Part shown: positions 15,530 to 26,200 of the stretch, piece after piece
Layout of the letters: each line of letters starts with the position of its first letter
How positions within the stretch are numbered: the stretch's first letter is position 1
NCBI RefSeq assembly: GCF_010501055.1
Contig: NZ_QVMO01000045.1
Coordinates: 6,345 to 40,153 of the forward strand
Source of the DNA: Dysgonomonas sp. 521
Lineage (GTDB): Bacteria > Bacteroidota > Bacteroidia > Bacteroidales > Dysgonomonadaceae
Length of the DNA stretch: 33,809 nt
Direction: 5' to 3'
Notes under the pieces: model-generated
Told to the model about the DNA's origin: nothing
Database searches by the model: none
What the model saw: the letters and a program-made list of their open reading frames with translations, nothing else
Program-made: the position numbers and the translations under genes

Positions 15530-17053
15530 TTATTGGAGCCAGCGAGGGTCACCTGCTGATAATGTTAGATTTCCTACAGTGAAATCTCCGTTTGCTGGGT
15601 CTTTGAACTGAGGGTCAACTGTAGTATAACTACCTGTGTCATTTTGAGCACCAACTACTGTACTTGCTGTATAATTAGGCGCGTTAAAATAATTGTTCTG
15701 AGACCTTTCTTTTATTGTCGTCGCATTTTGATTCGTATAATGTCCTTGAGATTCAGCAATAATATTTTTATTAAAGCTTATTTCATGGTTTGCTAAACGG
15801 ATATACAATATACGGCGGCTACTACCATCACATACTTTATAGAACGTATTGTTTTCGATGGTAATAATACTTGTTATATCAGGGAAATTAGTTGATCCAC
15901 CTGCATCCATTCGGAATAAATCACGGGCTAGCGCACTGTTGTAAACCGTATTGTTTTGGAATGTAAATGTTTCTGCTAATCCGCTACGGAAGTCAATAAA
16001 GTCGCCTCCATTACACTCAATATCATGGTACAGACAGTTTGTGATGGTCACAGACTTTATCTTAGTTGCCTTGCTAACATAAAGCGTACCTTTGAGATAA
16101 TTCATAATTTCACAACCTGTGATAGACAGAGCGCCAAACTCACCCTCAGCATAAACGATAGCCTGGTCGCCTGACGATCCTGTTCCGTCCAGAATGAGAT
16201 CTTTTAGGGCAAGTGCTGCTCCATCAGCAGGACGGATAACTGTTGTTAACAAAATTGGCTTATCTGTTGAACTGGCAGCCTCAATAGCAATAGACTTGGT
16301 AATGTTAAGCGTAGCTACAGTATGTGTACCAGGCATCAGCAAGAATACTCCTCCTTCTTTTGCTTCCGAAATCATAGACGCTATATCGTCATCTGGATAG
16401 ACAAACAAAGTACCTTCAGTAAGTGTTTTTATATCAAGCAAACCAATCCTCTGAGCACCATCATATAACACTACTGTATATTCGGTAGAAGGAGTGAGTC
16501 CTGATACTTTGGCTATACCTGCCGAAATTTCTGCAGATGTTACAGCTTGTTCTATTGCTTTTCCCGAAGCTGGGGTTACCAGTATTTTCGTAGCATTTTT
16601 CCCCGGTTTCCATCTGAGTGTGAACACTTCAGTTGTTATATCTCCGATTTCTATTGGTAAAAGAACACTATTGATATCTGTAGTAAACGATACTTCGCTC
16701 CACTTAGAATCAGGTATGTCCGATCCAACCGCCTGAATACGACCCCAGTATTTTGTGTCTCCTATAAGACCATCAATTGTGCTTGGACTTGCGGTTACAC
16801 TCGCTGATTTCACTGGAGTACCTTCATATGAAGCATTGTCATATACTTCAATATTATAGCTCTCGGCTTTCGGAACCGTATTCCATATAAACCTGACGCC
16901 TGTTTTATTAACAATTGACGCTTTCAACTCTGTAGGAGAAAACAGCCGGTCATAATCGATGCTCGTAATTTCATCATCGGGATCGGAACAACCAGTAAAG
17001 ATCATTGCTAAAGATAATCCCAATACATATATAATATTTTTCAACTTATTCAT
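15530..17053 (-). CDS. FN3/beta-helix surface lipoprotein (DUF4957/DUF5123-like)
   Basis: A 507-residue lipoprotein with Cys22 in the FTGC lipobox. Two fibronectin type III-like domains (about 38-126 and 132-212) are followed by a right-handed beta-helix region from about 215 on, with strand motifs such as ITGCEIMN and FTFQNNTVYN. The C-terminal segment with VDPQFKDPANGDFTVG is typical of DUF5123 proteins in pectin loci of Bacteroides relatives. It occupies the position of SusE/SusF-type surface glycan-binding proteins, 25 bases after susD. Binding of polygalacturonate at the cell surface is the likely role. The helix lacks the clear catalytic motifs of the neighbouring GH28 and PL1, so I do not call it an enzyme. 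Confidence 0.85.
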   Translation of the reverse strand: MNKLKNIIYVLGLSLAMIFTGCSDPDDEITSIDYDRLFSPTELKASIVNKTGVRFIWNTVPKAESYNIEVYDNASYEGTPVKSASVTASPSTIDGLIGDTKYWGRIQAVGSDIPDSKWSEVSFTTDINSVLLPIEIGDITTEVFTLRWKPGKNATKILVTPASGKAIEQAVTSAEISAGIAKVSGLTPSTEYTVVLYDGAQRIGLLDIKTLTEGTLFVYPDDDIASMISEAKEGGVFLLMPGTHTVATLNITKSIAIEAASSTDKPILLTTVIRPADGAALALKDLILDGTGSSGDQAIVYAEGEFGALSITGCEIMNYLKGTLYVSKATKIKSVTITNCLYHDIECNGGDFIDFRSGLAETFTFQNNTVYNSALARDLFRMDAGGSTNFPDITSIITIENNTFYKVCDGSSRRILYIRLANHEISFNKNIIAESQGHYTNQNATTIKERSQNNYFNAPNYTASTVVGAQNDTGSYTTVDPQFKDPANGDFTVGNLTLSAGDPRWLQ

Positions 17054-17078
17054 GATTCGTTTTAATTAATGATGATAA

Positions 17079-18848
17079 TTAATCATTTGTTAGTGTTCCG
17101 TTACTACTGTCAATAAAGGTTTGCCAGATAGGCCAATACTGATTCTCATTCGGATTTTCCTGATACAGGGCGTTGATTAACTTCTCAGTCAGTTTAGTTG
17201 CATCTACCCATTTACCGCTTGAGTAATTTTCAGCATCTACAAGCTTTTGGCCTTCTGCATCGGTTTCACCGTGGTTCAATCCGTAAATAATAAGCGATTC
17301 ATTATCAGTACCTGTTTTATAATACAATTTTTCAGGAAGGTCGGCGTAAGCGCCCTGACGGTTAGCCAGCTGGGTCATCTTCGTTTTAGCCTCGTCCAGT
17401 TTTTCTTTTAGTAGGTTCCAACGAATCAGGTCGGCTTTACGCAAACTTTCGCCGGCAAATTCAAAGGCACGCTGATCGACAATAGCATTGAAGAATGCAG
17501 CCTTACTCGCTGTAGCCTTAGACATATAAGTATCTACTTTAGCTGCTGGAAGAGCGCGAGTAAGAATAGGTTTCAGATATTGTGCCGCACCAGACGGTCC
17601 TTCAAGTTCGTTGATCGCTTCGGCTGCCATCAGATATACATCGGCGAGACGCATATATTGCCAGTTTATACCATCATCATTCGTTGAGGTTACCATACGA
17701 TCCATCCATTCGTAACGCAGTTTTCCAAAGCACCATGAATCGATAGAACGAAGTTGTTGCTTACTCTGGCTCTCTTTCGACCACTCGTAAGGAACACAGG
17801 TAATATCGCGGCGTACATCGTCTACATCATAGTCGTAGAAGAAATACGGCAACGGGCCGTTAGCACCACCTTTGGCTTGCTTGGTATATTGGTCGGCAGC
17901 TAAGTGTTGAACTCCGAGTGTGAATAACACACGTCCGCGGCCATCAGAGAAAGGTATTTCCCAAATTGATTCGCCACCGGCAGTAACAATGTCTCTACAT
18001 AGATTCTTGAAATTAGTTTCGAATGCTCCTAACTGGTTCGAACCCTTATTGATAATGTCAACACATTCGTCCCTTGCAATCGTATACATGGCTGTCCGGT
18101 TCAGTTCAGAATCGTTGCTCAAACGTACTCCGTCGGCACGCTGGCTGTATCCGCCTGCATATAAGGCAACACGAGCTCTCAGCGCTTTTATGAAAGTCTT
18201 GTTTACACGTTCCACTGATGTGGTTTGAGAAGACTCGTTAGGCCATGCAACCAGTGATTCAGCTTCTTTCAGGTCGGCTAGAAGTTGCTTGTAAATCACA
18301 TCCCGGTCGGCTTTTGGCACATATACAGTTTCTGTTGTGATTGGTTCGAAACGGGCAGGAACATCGCCCCATCCCTTTACCAGATCGAGATAGATAACGG
18401 CTCTGAGCGTTAGGGCTTCACCTAACAGATGCGCCATATTGGGGTCAGTTTCCACATTGCCATAGGTGCGTAGTCCTACGATACACATATTGGCGCGCTC
18501 GATACCTTCGTAAAACTTAGCCCATGCATTGTTTTCTGTATTCATCTCCGAATTTGTAGGAGTAGCAGCGTATGCAACAAGCTGTTTTTTAGCCTCGCTC
18601 TGAGATTCTATTTTATTCATCCACTCTATATCCGAATTAATCCCATAATATGGGAGAAAGCGTCCGCGGTAAGAGTTGGTTTCGCCAAAAGACTGGTGTA
18701 TTCCCATCACTGCTTTTTCTGCTAATCCATAAATGGAAAAAACAGATTCTTGTTCAGCCGATGATTTTGGATCCGATTCGAGATCGCAAGCAGCCATTAC
18801 TCCTATCAGAGATAAAGCTAACAAAGACTTATATATAAACTTTTTCAT
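17079..18848 (-). CDS. susD: SusD/RagB-family outer membrane lipoprotein
   Basis: This is the glycan-binding lid of the SusCD import complex. The 589-residue protein has a lipoprotein signal (MAAC, Cys21). It shows family features: an N-terminal helical domain with NAWAKFYEGIERAN, LTLRAVIYLDLVKGWGDVPA, the RLADVYLMAAEAINELEG repeat and a C-terminal WPIWQTFID. It follows susC by 21 bases and precedes the FN3/beta-helix lipoprotein by 25. The oligosaccharide bound is presumably a galacturonan fragment, judged from the linked enzymes. The symbol is used in the generic sense of a SusD homologue, not the starch protein itself. Confidence 0.96.
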   Translation of the reverse strand: MKKFIYKSLLALSLIGVMAACDLESDPKSSAEQESVFSIYGLAEKAVMGIHQSFGETNSYRGRFLPYYGINSDIEWMNKIESQSEAKKQLVAYAATPTNSEMNTENNAWAKFYEGIERANMCIVGLRTYGNVETDPNMAHLLGEALTLRAVIYLDLVKGWGDVPARFEPITTETVYVPKADRDVIYKQLLADLKEAESLVAWPNESSQTTSVERVNKTFIKALRARVALYAGGYSQRADGVRLSNDSELNRTAMYTIARDECVDIINKGSNQLGAFETNFKNLCRDIVTAGGESIWEIPFSDGRGRVLFTLGVQHLAADQYTKQAKGGANGPLPYFFYDYDVDDVRRDITCVPYEWSKESQSKQQLRSIDSWCFGKLRYEWMDRMVTSTNDDGINWQYMRLADVYLMAAEAINELEGPSGAAQYLKPILTRALPAAKVDTYMSKATASKAAFFNAIVDQRAFEFAGESLRKADLIRWNLLKEKLDEAKTKMTQLANRQGAYADLPEKLYYKTGTDNESLIIYGLNHGETDAEGQKLVDAENYSSGKWVDATKLTEKLINALYQENPNENQYWPIWQTFIDSSNGTLTND

Positions 18849-18869
18849 TATGTATTCCTTTTTTAGAAA

Positions 18870-21800
18870 TTAGAAATTTAGATTAAGACCAACAACAAAC
18901 TGGCGGCTTTTTGGATATGCCGAGTAGTCTACACCAGGTGTAAGGTTTGTTCTGCGCATAGTGGACACCTCTGGGTCGTAGCCTGAGTAGCCTGTTATAC
19001 AGAACAGGTTATAGCCTGTAACATAGAAACGAACGTTCTGTAGTTTTGCCTTAGAAGTTAATGAGCCCGGCAGAGTATAGCCTAAGGTCAGTGTATTCAG
19101 GCGAAGGAAAGATCCGTCTTCCACAGCCCAATCGCTGAATATCATTTTACCTGTATAAGGAGACCACATCGTAGTATTGGCATTCATGGCTGCAAGTTCG
19201 GCCGCATCGTTCGATATTGTACCATCGGCGCGGAGGTTTGTCCAGCGTTTGCCTGATGCCATTTCGGAAGTCATATTACGGTATTGGTATTTACCTGTCT
19301 GGGTAAATTCTATCTTATTTGCATTATAGATGTCGTTCCCGTAGCTCCAGTTGAAATTGGCCGACAGGTCGAAGCCGTATAAGCGTCCATTGATAGTGAA
19401 ACCTCCGGTATGCAGAGGGTTTGCATCACCTATTATTTCGCGGTCGTCGGCTGTAATTTTTCCATCACCGTTCAGGTCTTTCAGCTTCATTGTTCCCGGA
19501 CGAACTTTTCCTACTTCAGATGAGTAAGATTCGCCATTGATCAGCCAGCCTTTTGCTTCGTCATAACCATCAAAATCACTTACTTCATACCTGCCATCGG
19601 CACGGTATCCATATATTTTTCCTACCGAACCACCTTTACTAACCCAAAAGTCATTTCCGATTTCTGAGGACGCCCAATAGGTATATGATCCGAAGTCGTT
19701 CATTATACCAAGCGATTTGATTGTATTCTTATTGAATCCAATGTTGGCGCTGAAAGTCAATCCATAATCTTTTTTGTCGATAGCTACTACATTGATGGTT
19801 GCTTCTATTCCTTTATTCTGGGTTTTACCCATATTGCGGTATTGATAATCGTAACCTGTACCGGAAACAGGGAATTCAATCAGCAGGTCTTTTGTTGTAT
19901 TGAGGTATGCTTCTACAGTACCACTCAATTTTCCACCTAAGAAAGTAAAGTCTAAACCGACATTGCGGGTAACAGTAGTTTCCCATTTCAGATCAGGGTT
20001 AGCCATATATTTGGATGGCGCCCAGTAGTTGCCAAAGCCATTGATCCACGAGGTAGAGCTGGATGCATATGTTTGAGCGATTTGCCCCGATGGTATATTG
20101 TTATTACCGGCAGTACCATAGCTGAGGCGTAATTTCAGGTCTTCGAGCCAGCCTTTGGTTCCGGCCATGAATGGCTCGGAAGACACACGCCATGCCAAAG
20201 CCGCAGAAGGGAAATATCCCCATTTGTTACCTTCTCCGAATTTGGAAGATCCATCGGCGCGGAATGTGGCGCTGAACAGGTATTTACTTTGATAGTCATA
20301 ATTAACACGTCCGAAGTAAGATAATAGTTTGTCATCCGGCTGGTAATAATTATTCACAGAGAATGGAGTTCCTTCTGTTGAGTACTTCCATGCATCTTCT
20401 GCTGTAAATGATGTAGGGAAGCCATGTACAATATTGGTTTGTGTATTCACTTTTGTGATAATATATTCGTGGCCTGCCATCACTGCCAGATGATGATCTT
20501 TACCCAATAGCTTTTTGAAGTCATAATTCACCGTATTAGTACTACGGAACGATTGGCGAGACGTATTTGCCAGCTGTATAGCCGGTTTCCCCTGGTTGGC
20601 AGAGGTTGGCACATTCTTAATGTAATAAGTGGTCAATCCCCAATAGCGGTTATCGTTGTTACGGTAATCGTCCAGTCCTAGTTCAGCTTTAACTCTGAAA
20701 TTATCAAAAATTTCCCAACCCACGCTACCAGTCATATTCAGCGACTTACGTTGGCGTTTGCGCGCATTATCAGTTGTTGAGGTCAATGGATGGTAAAGGT
20801 TACCCAGGTCGTCATCCGAACTACCTGCATCGGAGGTCAGGTTGGATAACGGTATAGGCGTATATATTACCGAGTATTTCAAGCGCTTGTCGGTATCGTA
20901 TGTACTGCTGGTGTTATTAGTACCATCACCATTGATATCTGTATCGGAATAACGGATAGAGTAGTCGATAGATACATTTTTCACCGGATTTGTATTCAGT
21001 TTCAGGCTGAAGTTGTCACGCTTAAAGCTTGAACCCACCATGATCGCTTTGTCATTCATATGAGAATAGCTGAAAGCATAGCGTATTTTTTCGCTACCGC
21101 CTGTAATGCTCAGATTGTGGTTGAATGTATGTCCTGTGCGTCCAAAAGTAATATCCTGCCAGTCGTTAGCTGCAACATTGTCATATAGATCCATATCCTG
21201 ATAATTTCCAAAATAGTCTGTATATGAAGACATATCGCTACTCTTAATCAATCCGGCCAATTCATATTGCCACGAAGCATAATCTTTTGGAGAAAGGACA
21301 TCCAGCGTTTTTGTATTCTTTTTCCAGCTATAATAAGCGTTATAAGATACACTCAATTTTCCTTCCTTACCCGATTTTGTAGTAATCAATATTACCCCGT
21401 TTGCTCCACGCGAACCGTAGATAGCAGTTGAAGAGGCATCTTTCAGTACATCGATAGATTCAATGTCGGTAGGAGCTATATCGCTTATAGATTCCATCGG
21501 GAATCCGTCTACTATAAACAAAGGAGTATTGTCTCCTGTGATAGAACCACCGCCACGTACGCGTATTTTCATTTCGGCATCGGGTGAGCCTTCTGTAGTA
21601 GTAATCTGAACCCCCGCCAGTTTACCGGTAATAGCCTCGGCTACGTTAGAAACCGGAACGGCCTGAACAACATCTCCTTTTATAGAAGAAACCGATCCTG
21701 TGAGGTCTTTCCTTTTCATTGTACCGTAACCGATAACGACCACCTCTTCCAGTTCGGAGGCTAAGTCTTCCATTACGAAGTCGAGTACATTACCTGTGAT

Positions 21801-22067
21801 TGTTTTTTCACTTGGTTTCATTCCTACGAAAGTAGCAGTCAGTGTTTTGACATCATTACCTACCGAAAGGGTGTAAGTACCATCGATATCCGTCATGGTA
21901 GCTTTTGTGGTACCTTTTACGGCGATAGTAACGCCAATCAGTGGTTCTCCCTGAGAATCAGTCACTGTACCTCTTATTTCTCTTTGCTGAGCATAAACAT
22001 TCTGCCCACATAATAAAAACAACGAGATACAAATAAGGGACAAAATCTTTTTGATTGTCTTTTGCAT
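18870..22067 (-). CDS. susC: SusC/RagA-family TonB-linked outer membrane transporter
   Basis: The TonB-dependent channel of the locus. I choose the ATG reading 22067-22065 (MQKTIKKILS), because a signal peptide ending at VYAQ follows directly; a frame from 22145 would add 26 residues. The 1065-residue product begins with a carboxypeptidase-like regulatory domain (REIRGTVTDSQGEPLIGVTI). Next come the IGYGTMKRKDLTGSVSSI box and a plug with IRVRGGGSITGDNTPLFIVDG, then a long barrel ending in VGLNLNF. It is first in the operon and should import oligogalacturonides with SusD. No convincing promoter box was seen upstream; control by the HTCS at 23215-27645 is likely. The symbol denotes the family. 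Confidence 0.97.
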   Translation of the reverse strand: MQKTIKKILSLICISLFLLCGQNVYAQQREIRGTVTDSQGEPLIGVTIAVKGTTKATMTDIDGTYTLSVGNDVKTLTATFVGMKPSEKTITGNVLDFVMEDLASELEEVVVIGYGTMKRKDLTGSVSSIKGDVVQAVPVSNVAEAITGKLAGVQITTTEGSPDAEMKIRVRGGGSITGDNTPLFIVDGFPMESISDIAPTDIESIDVLKDASSTAIYGSRGANGVILITTKSGKEGKLSVSYNAYYSWKKNTKTLDVLSPKDYASWQYELAGLIKSSDMSSYTDYFGNYQDMDLYDNVAANDWQDITFGRTGHTFNHNLSITGGSEKIRYAFSYSHMNDKAIMVGSSFKRDNFSLKLNTNPVKNVSIDYSIRYSDTDINGDGTNNTSSTYDTDKRLKYSVIYTPIPLSNLTSDAGSSDDDLGNLYHPLTSTTDNARKRQRKSLNMTGSVGWEIFDNFRVKAELGLDDYRNNDNRYWGLTTYYIKNVPTSANQGKPAIQLANTSRQSFRSTNTVNYDFKKLLGKDHHLAVMAGHEYIITKVNTQTNIVHGFPTSFTAEDAWKYSTEGTPFSVNNYYQPDDKLLSYFGRVNYDYQSKYLFSATFRADGSSKFGEGNKWGYFPSAALAWRVSSEPFMAGTKGWLEDLKLRLSYGTAGNNNIPSGQIAQTYASSSTSWINGFGNYWAPSKYMANPDLKWETTVTRNVGLDFTFLGGKLSGTVEAYLNTTKDLLIEFPVSGTGYDYQYRNMGKTQNKGIEATINVVAIDKKDYGLTFSANIGFNKNTIKSLGIMNDFGSYTYWASSEIGNDFWVSKGGSVGKIYGYRADGRYEVSDFDGYDEAKGWLINGESYSSEVGKVRPGTMKLKDLNGDGKITADDREIIGDANPLHTGGFTINGRLYGFDLSANFNWSYGNDIYNANKIEFTQTGKYQYRNMTSEMASGKRWTNLRADGTISNDAAELAAMNANTTMWSPYTGKMIFSDWAVEDGSFLRLNTLTLGYTLPGSLTSKAKLQNVRFYVTGYNLFCITGYSGYDPEVSTMRRTNLTPGVDYSAYPKSRQFVVGLNLNF

Positions 22068-22280
22068 GGTTGTAGATTTAAATATTAAATTATATGTGTT
22101 TGTGAATCCAGTATTAAACATCTTAAATAAATTAAGAATTTTCATCGTTATTAGATTACGGCTGCAATTTATGCACGATTTACCGAACTAAGGGATGTTA
22201 AAATAATTTTTAGAGGGGGTCAAATTGACTTAAGAATAGATTCTGTAATATTTTCGGAGGGTATGTTATATGTTCAGAAA

Positions 22281-22295
22281 CTGTTTAAATTTTAT
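22281..22295. repeat. Copy of the CTGTTTAAATTTTAT repeat end
   Basis: CTGTTTAAATTTTAT is identical to 27720-27734, the left end of the MITE-like element. It lies in the 300-base gap between susC and the plus-strand gene at 22368. It may be a remnant of the same element or shared regulatory sequence. The remainder of this gap shows no other clear signal except a possible -7 box before the next gene. Confidence 0.5.
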
Positions 22296-22336
22296 TCGTT
22301 CAAATTTTCAGTAGTGCCTGTTTGGTAGATAATTAG

Positions 22337-22344
22337 TATTTTTG
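22337..22344 (+). promoter_or_regulatory. Possible -7 element for the 158-residue gene
   Basis: TATTTTTG matches TAnnTTTG and would start transcription about 17 bases before the ATG at 22368. No good TTTG lies at the standard 19-base distance (one at 22321-22324 is too close), so the call is weak. Confidence 0.4.
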
Positions 22345-22367
22345 GGAACGAGAATAAAATCTATATA

Positions 22368-22844
22368 ATGACAAAGGAAGAAGCAGAAAAGAAAATAAAA
22401 ATGAATAAAGGAATGTATGCTTTTGCGAAAGGTAATGACATATTCGTTGTTGTATGTAAGAACAAGTGCCCGGATGAATGGCAGGCGTTGAGTGGCTTAG
22501 ATGGTTGGGAAGTTGAATCCGACGATATGTTTTACATTATGGGAACAGATGCACGAGGTGAACTAGAAGAAACTCTATCGGAAAAATTATTGGTATTCAA
22601 GTCAAATGAAACAACTTATTTTAAATGTCCTATTTCTGATGACGTTTTAAACATTTTAGTATCGACAAGTGGAGAAGAAGGATTTATGTTAATTCAATCT
22701 GAATTGTTGCTTGATGAAAATCAAATTTATCAAAAGTTTACAGAGGGGGAAATTGAAGGGCTAATCTGTTGCTTTTATACAGATGAGAAAAAAAGAGAAA
22801 TATTTAACCTTGACGAAAAGGGAAATATTTTAGAATTAAAATAA
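22368..22844 (+). CDS. Hypothetical protein, 158 residues
   Basis: I do not recognise this protein. It is acidic, soluble-looking, has no signal peptide or membrane segment, and contains a few Cys residues (in KNKCPDEW, FKCP and LICCFY). It appears compact and complete, starting MTKEEAEKKIKMNKG and ending GNILELK. Its AT-rich codon use differs from the GC-richer sus genes. It stands alone, facing away from susC and in the same direction as the HTCS gene, with repeats on both sides. This suggests it may be a late arrival rather than a functional part of the pectin locus. An imperfect inverted repeat (22832-22842 with 22845-22855) straddles the stop codon. Confidence 0.75.
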   Translation: MTKEEAEKKIKMNKGMYAFAKGNDIFVVVCKNKCPDEWQALSGLDGWEVESDDMFYIMGTDARGELEETLSEKLLVFKSNETTYFKCPISDDVLNILVSTSGEEGFMLIQSELLLDENQIYQKFTEGEIEGLICCFYTDEKKREIFNLDEKGNILELK

Positions 22845-22872
22845 ATTTTAGTTCTGTCCTCGCTACTTAAAA

Positions 22873-23120
22873 CGTTCTTTTATTATTTGCATAAAGGCTA
22901 TCTTCATTTAACTATTTTATCATTAGCTTCCTGCTGTCGTCCCCCTTCTGGGCTTGTCAGCTAAACAGGACGAAACCCGCCTGCGGTTCGGGCAACACCC
23001 CATTTCACGCCGCCTGCACCGGATGGGTAGCCGTACACTTGCTAACGGCGCTGGCTGCCGCCTGATAGGCTGGGTCTTTCTTATGTCTTGATGTTGCGTT
23101 GCTACTCCCCGCCTGCGAAA
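22873..23120. repeat. Dispersed repeat, inverted copy before the HTCS gene
   Basis: The 370-base gap 22845-23214 is mostly repeat. Positions 22873-22921 are the inverted AT-rich tail seen at 113-142 and 5638-5674. Positions 23007-23062 resemble 5338-5395, including the shared GGCGCTGGCTGCCGCC. The piece between (GC-rich, with GACGAAACCCGCC) is diverged. A 66-codon open frame on the minus strand here is a by-product of the composition. Confidence 0.7.
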
Positions 23121-23214
23121 CATATGTACATATCAAATCATTATAGAGCCCAACAACCACATGATGGATTTTTCCTAAAAACTAACTATATTTGCAGTAA
23201 ACCTGATTTATACG

Positions 23215-26200
23215 ATGAAATTAAGACTATCCATTCTTATATTTAATCTGTTTCTTCTCATTTCGCCTACATTTTGTCAGCAGAAATGCTTCTTTGAACA
23301 TTATGGGCCTGAAGACGGACTGCCACAGCATACAATAATGAGCATAGTGCAGGATAAGAAGGGGTTTATGTGGTTTTCTACATGGAACGGGCTCTGCCGC
23401 TTCGATGGCTATAACTTCTATACATATAGGATACAGCAGGGCGACAAATATCATATGCGGAGCAACCGTATAGACTTTATCTGTGAAGACAAATACGGCT
23501 ATATATGGACGTTGCCTTACGATAATGAGCCACACCGGTTTGACCCCCATACCGAAGAATTTATGGGGATACGCTCCCAGAAGGGACACGATAAGCTTAC
23601 ATTTATCGCCACTCAGATAGTCACTATGCCATCGGGCAAGGTGTGGCTGCTTTCCGATAATATGGGGTGTGTATGCGTTACCGACTCCACGTTCAATATC
23701 GAGATTTACACCAAGGAAAATAACCGCATCAATGGAAACGCCGTACATGCTGTATACGAAGACAAGGAACTTAACTCGTGGATACTTACCAACAACGGCC
23801 TGTATTCGGTAACGGCCGAAGGCAAGATAAACAGCTATTTCACAGAGAAAAACCATGTAGAGACCGATTCTGCCCAAAACTTCTATTCGGTAATGGAACT
23901 CAGCGATAAGATATGGTTTGGCTCAGGAAACGGCAGGATATGGATATATGACAAAAAGAGTGGCAATTCGGAACTATTGCAGAGCGATTCGGAATCGGAA
24001 ATCAGGCACATAGAGAATATAAACGGCAACCAGATACTGATTACAACACAGAATGACGGTTTCTATATCTGTGACCTCACATCCCGGAAGATGAACAAAT
24101 ATAACACTTCCAACCTCCCCGAAATGCGTATCAACCGGATATTATCTTCTTATGTGGATAAGTCAAAGAATATATGGTTCGAGATGGATTATGCAGGTGT
24201 GGCCAAGTTCAATCCCGAAACAAAAGCGTTCAGGCATTTTGAGCTAAAAACAGAAAGCTCCGTATCGAACGTATTCCCGTCTAATTTTTTCATTTTCGAA
24301 GATAAGGATAACCGGCTCTGGGTTCATCTCAGAGGAGGCGGGTTTGCATCGTACAATGCCGGGAGGGATGCGTTGATACCGTTCTTTAACGAACCATCTT
24401 CTCCCGACTGGCGATTCTCCAATATGATGCACGCGGCCTTTTCCGACAAGCAGGGCAACCTGTGGATGTGTACGCGTTCGCATGGGTTAGAGAAAGTCAT
24501 ATTCAGCAACGATGTATACAAGTCCATTACAGTAGACCCGAATATCCACTCCACAATCAATAACGATATACGAAGCATCTTCGAAGACAGCAGGCAAAAC
24601 CTGTGGGTATCGACAAAAGGCGGCAAGGTTTTCGTATACGATAAGTCCCTTACCCAGAAAGGATACCTATGCGGCAACGGGCGCGTTGAATTTGGCAAAC
24701 CATTAGAAGGCATTACATATTGCATTATCGAAGACAGCGACAAAAACATCTGGCTGGGCACCAAGGGCGAAGGCGTATACAAACTTACGCCTGACGGCAA
24801 CGGTTACCACATAAAGAACTACAGATATTCCCCAAATAACCTTTACAGCCTCAGCAATAATAGCGTATACGCGATTTTCGAAGATAATAAAAAACGCATC
24901 TGGGTAGGGACTTACGGCGGAGGGCTCAATCTGCTGGACGAAAAAGAAGACCGTTTTGTAAACTATCGCAACAACCTGAAAAACTATCCGGCGCAATACG
25001 GTTCCCAGATAAGGACAATCCTCTCCGATAAATACGGAAACATCTGCATAGGAACCACCCTCGGCCTTATTATGTTCTCTCCCGACTTTGTCAATATAAA
25101 CAGTATCGACTACAAATTCTATACACGGGTACCGGGAGACAATAACAGCCTTGGCGAGAATGACGTTTACGATATATGCACTACCCGAAAGGGTGAAACC
25201 TATATCGCCACATTCGGCGGAGGGGTAAACAAAATTGAAGACGTAGATGAAAAAGGATTCCCTGCAAAATTCACATCCTTTACTACCAAAGACGGGCTTC
25301 CCCTCGATGTGATACTCACTATAACGGAAGACAACAAAGGCAAATTATGGATTGCATCCGAAGGCAATATTACCAAATTCGACCCCGAATCAAAATCTTT
25401 TGAGACATACAGCGAGATAAACAGGTTGATAGACGGACAAAACTTCTCGGAAGGCGCCCGCTGGACAACCCGGTCAGGCATTGTTTATTTTGGTTATTCG
25501 AAAGGTGTATTGTCTATAGATCCGGACAATATAAACAGGCCGGACAAGGATACCTTTAAGCCTTATCTGGCACTGACCAAGTTCCAGATAGCCAACAAGG
25601 ATGTGCCTATAGGCGACAATTCGCCACTCAAGCAGAACATTGACGACCTTAGTTATATTAAGCTAAATCATAAGCAGAATTTTATCAGCATCGAGTTTGT
25701 AGCCCTCGATTATATAGAGCCGAAGCGTATCACATACGCCTACAAGCTGGAAGGCTCTGACGCAGACTGGATTATTACAAAAAAACAGCGGATAGCCAAT
25801 TATACAAACCTGTCTCCGGGAACATACACATTCAGGGTAAAGTCTACGAACAGTGACGGGATATGGATGGATAACGAACATGCCCTGACAATAGAGATCA
25901 CCCCTTCATTCTGGCAAACAGGGTGGGCGTATTTCCTGTACTTCATCCTCGTTGTAGCCGTCCTCTACATCATACTGAGAGTGTTATTCATATTCTACCG
26001 CCTGAAGGATAAAGTAAAGCTGGAACATGAACAGACCGAAATGAAGACCCGCTTCTTTACCGATATTTCCCATGAAATCAGGACTCCGCTCACAATGATC
26101 GTTTCCCCGGTGGAGAATATCATCGAAAACGACCAGACCCCGAACGACATCAAATCGCAACTCCAACTGGTACTGAAGAATGCCAGCCGCATGCAACGGA

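Noticed and set aside
22068..22145. 26-residue extension of SusC from an upstream ATG
   Set aside because: The signal peptide begins at MQKTIKK; the extension would place it inside the protein.
22923..23123. 66-codon minus-strand frame before the HTCS gene
   Set aside because: It is made of repeat sequence shared with 5338-5395 and is rich in Arg and Pro without a domain.
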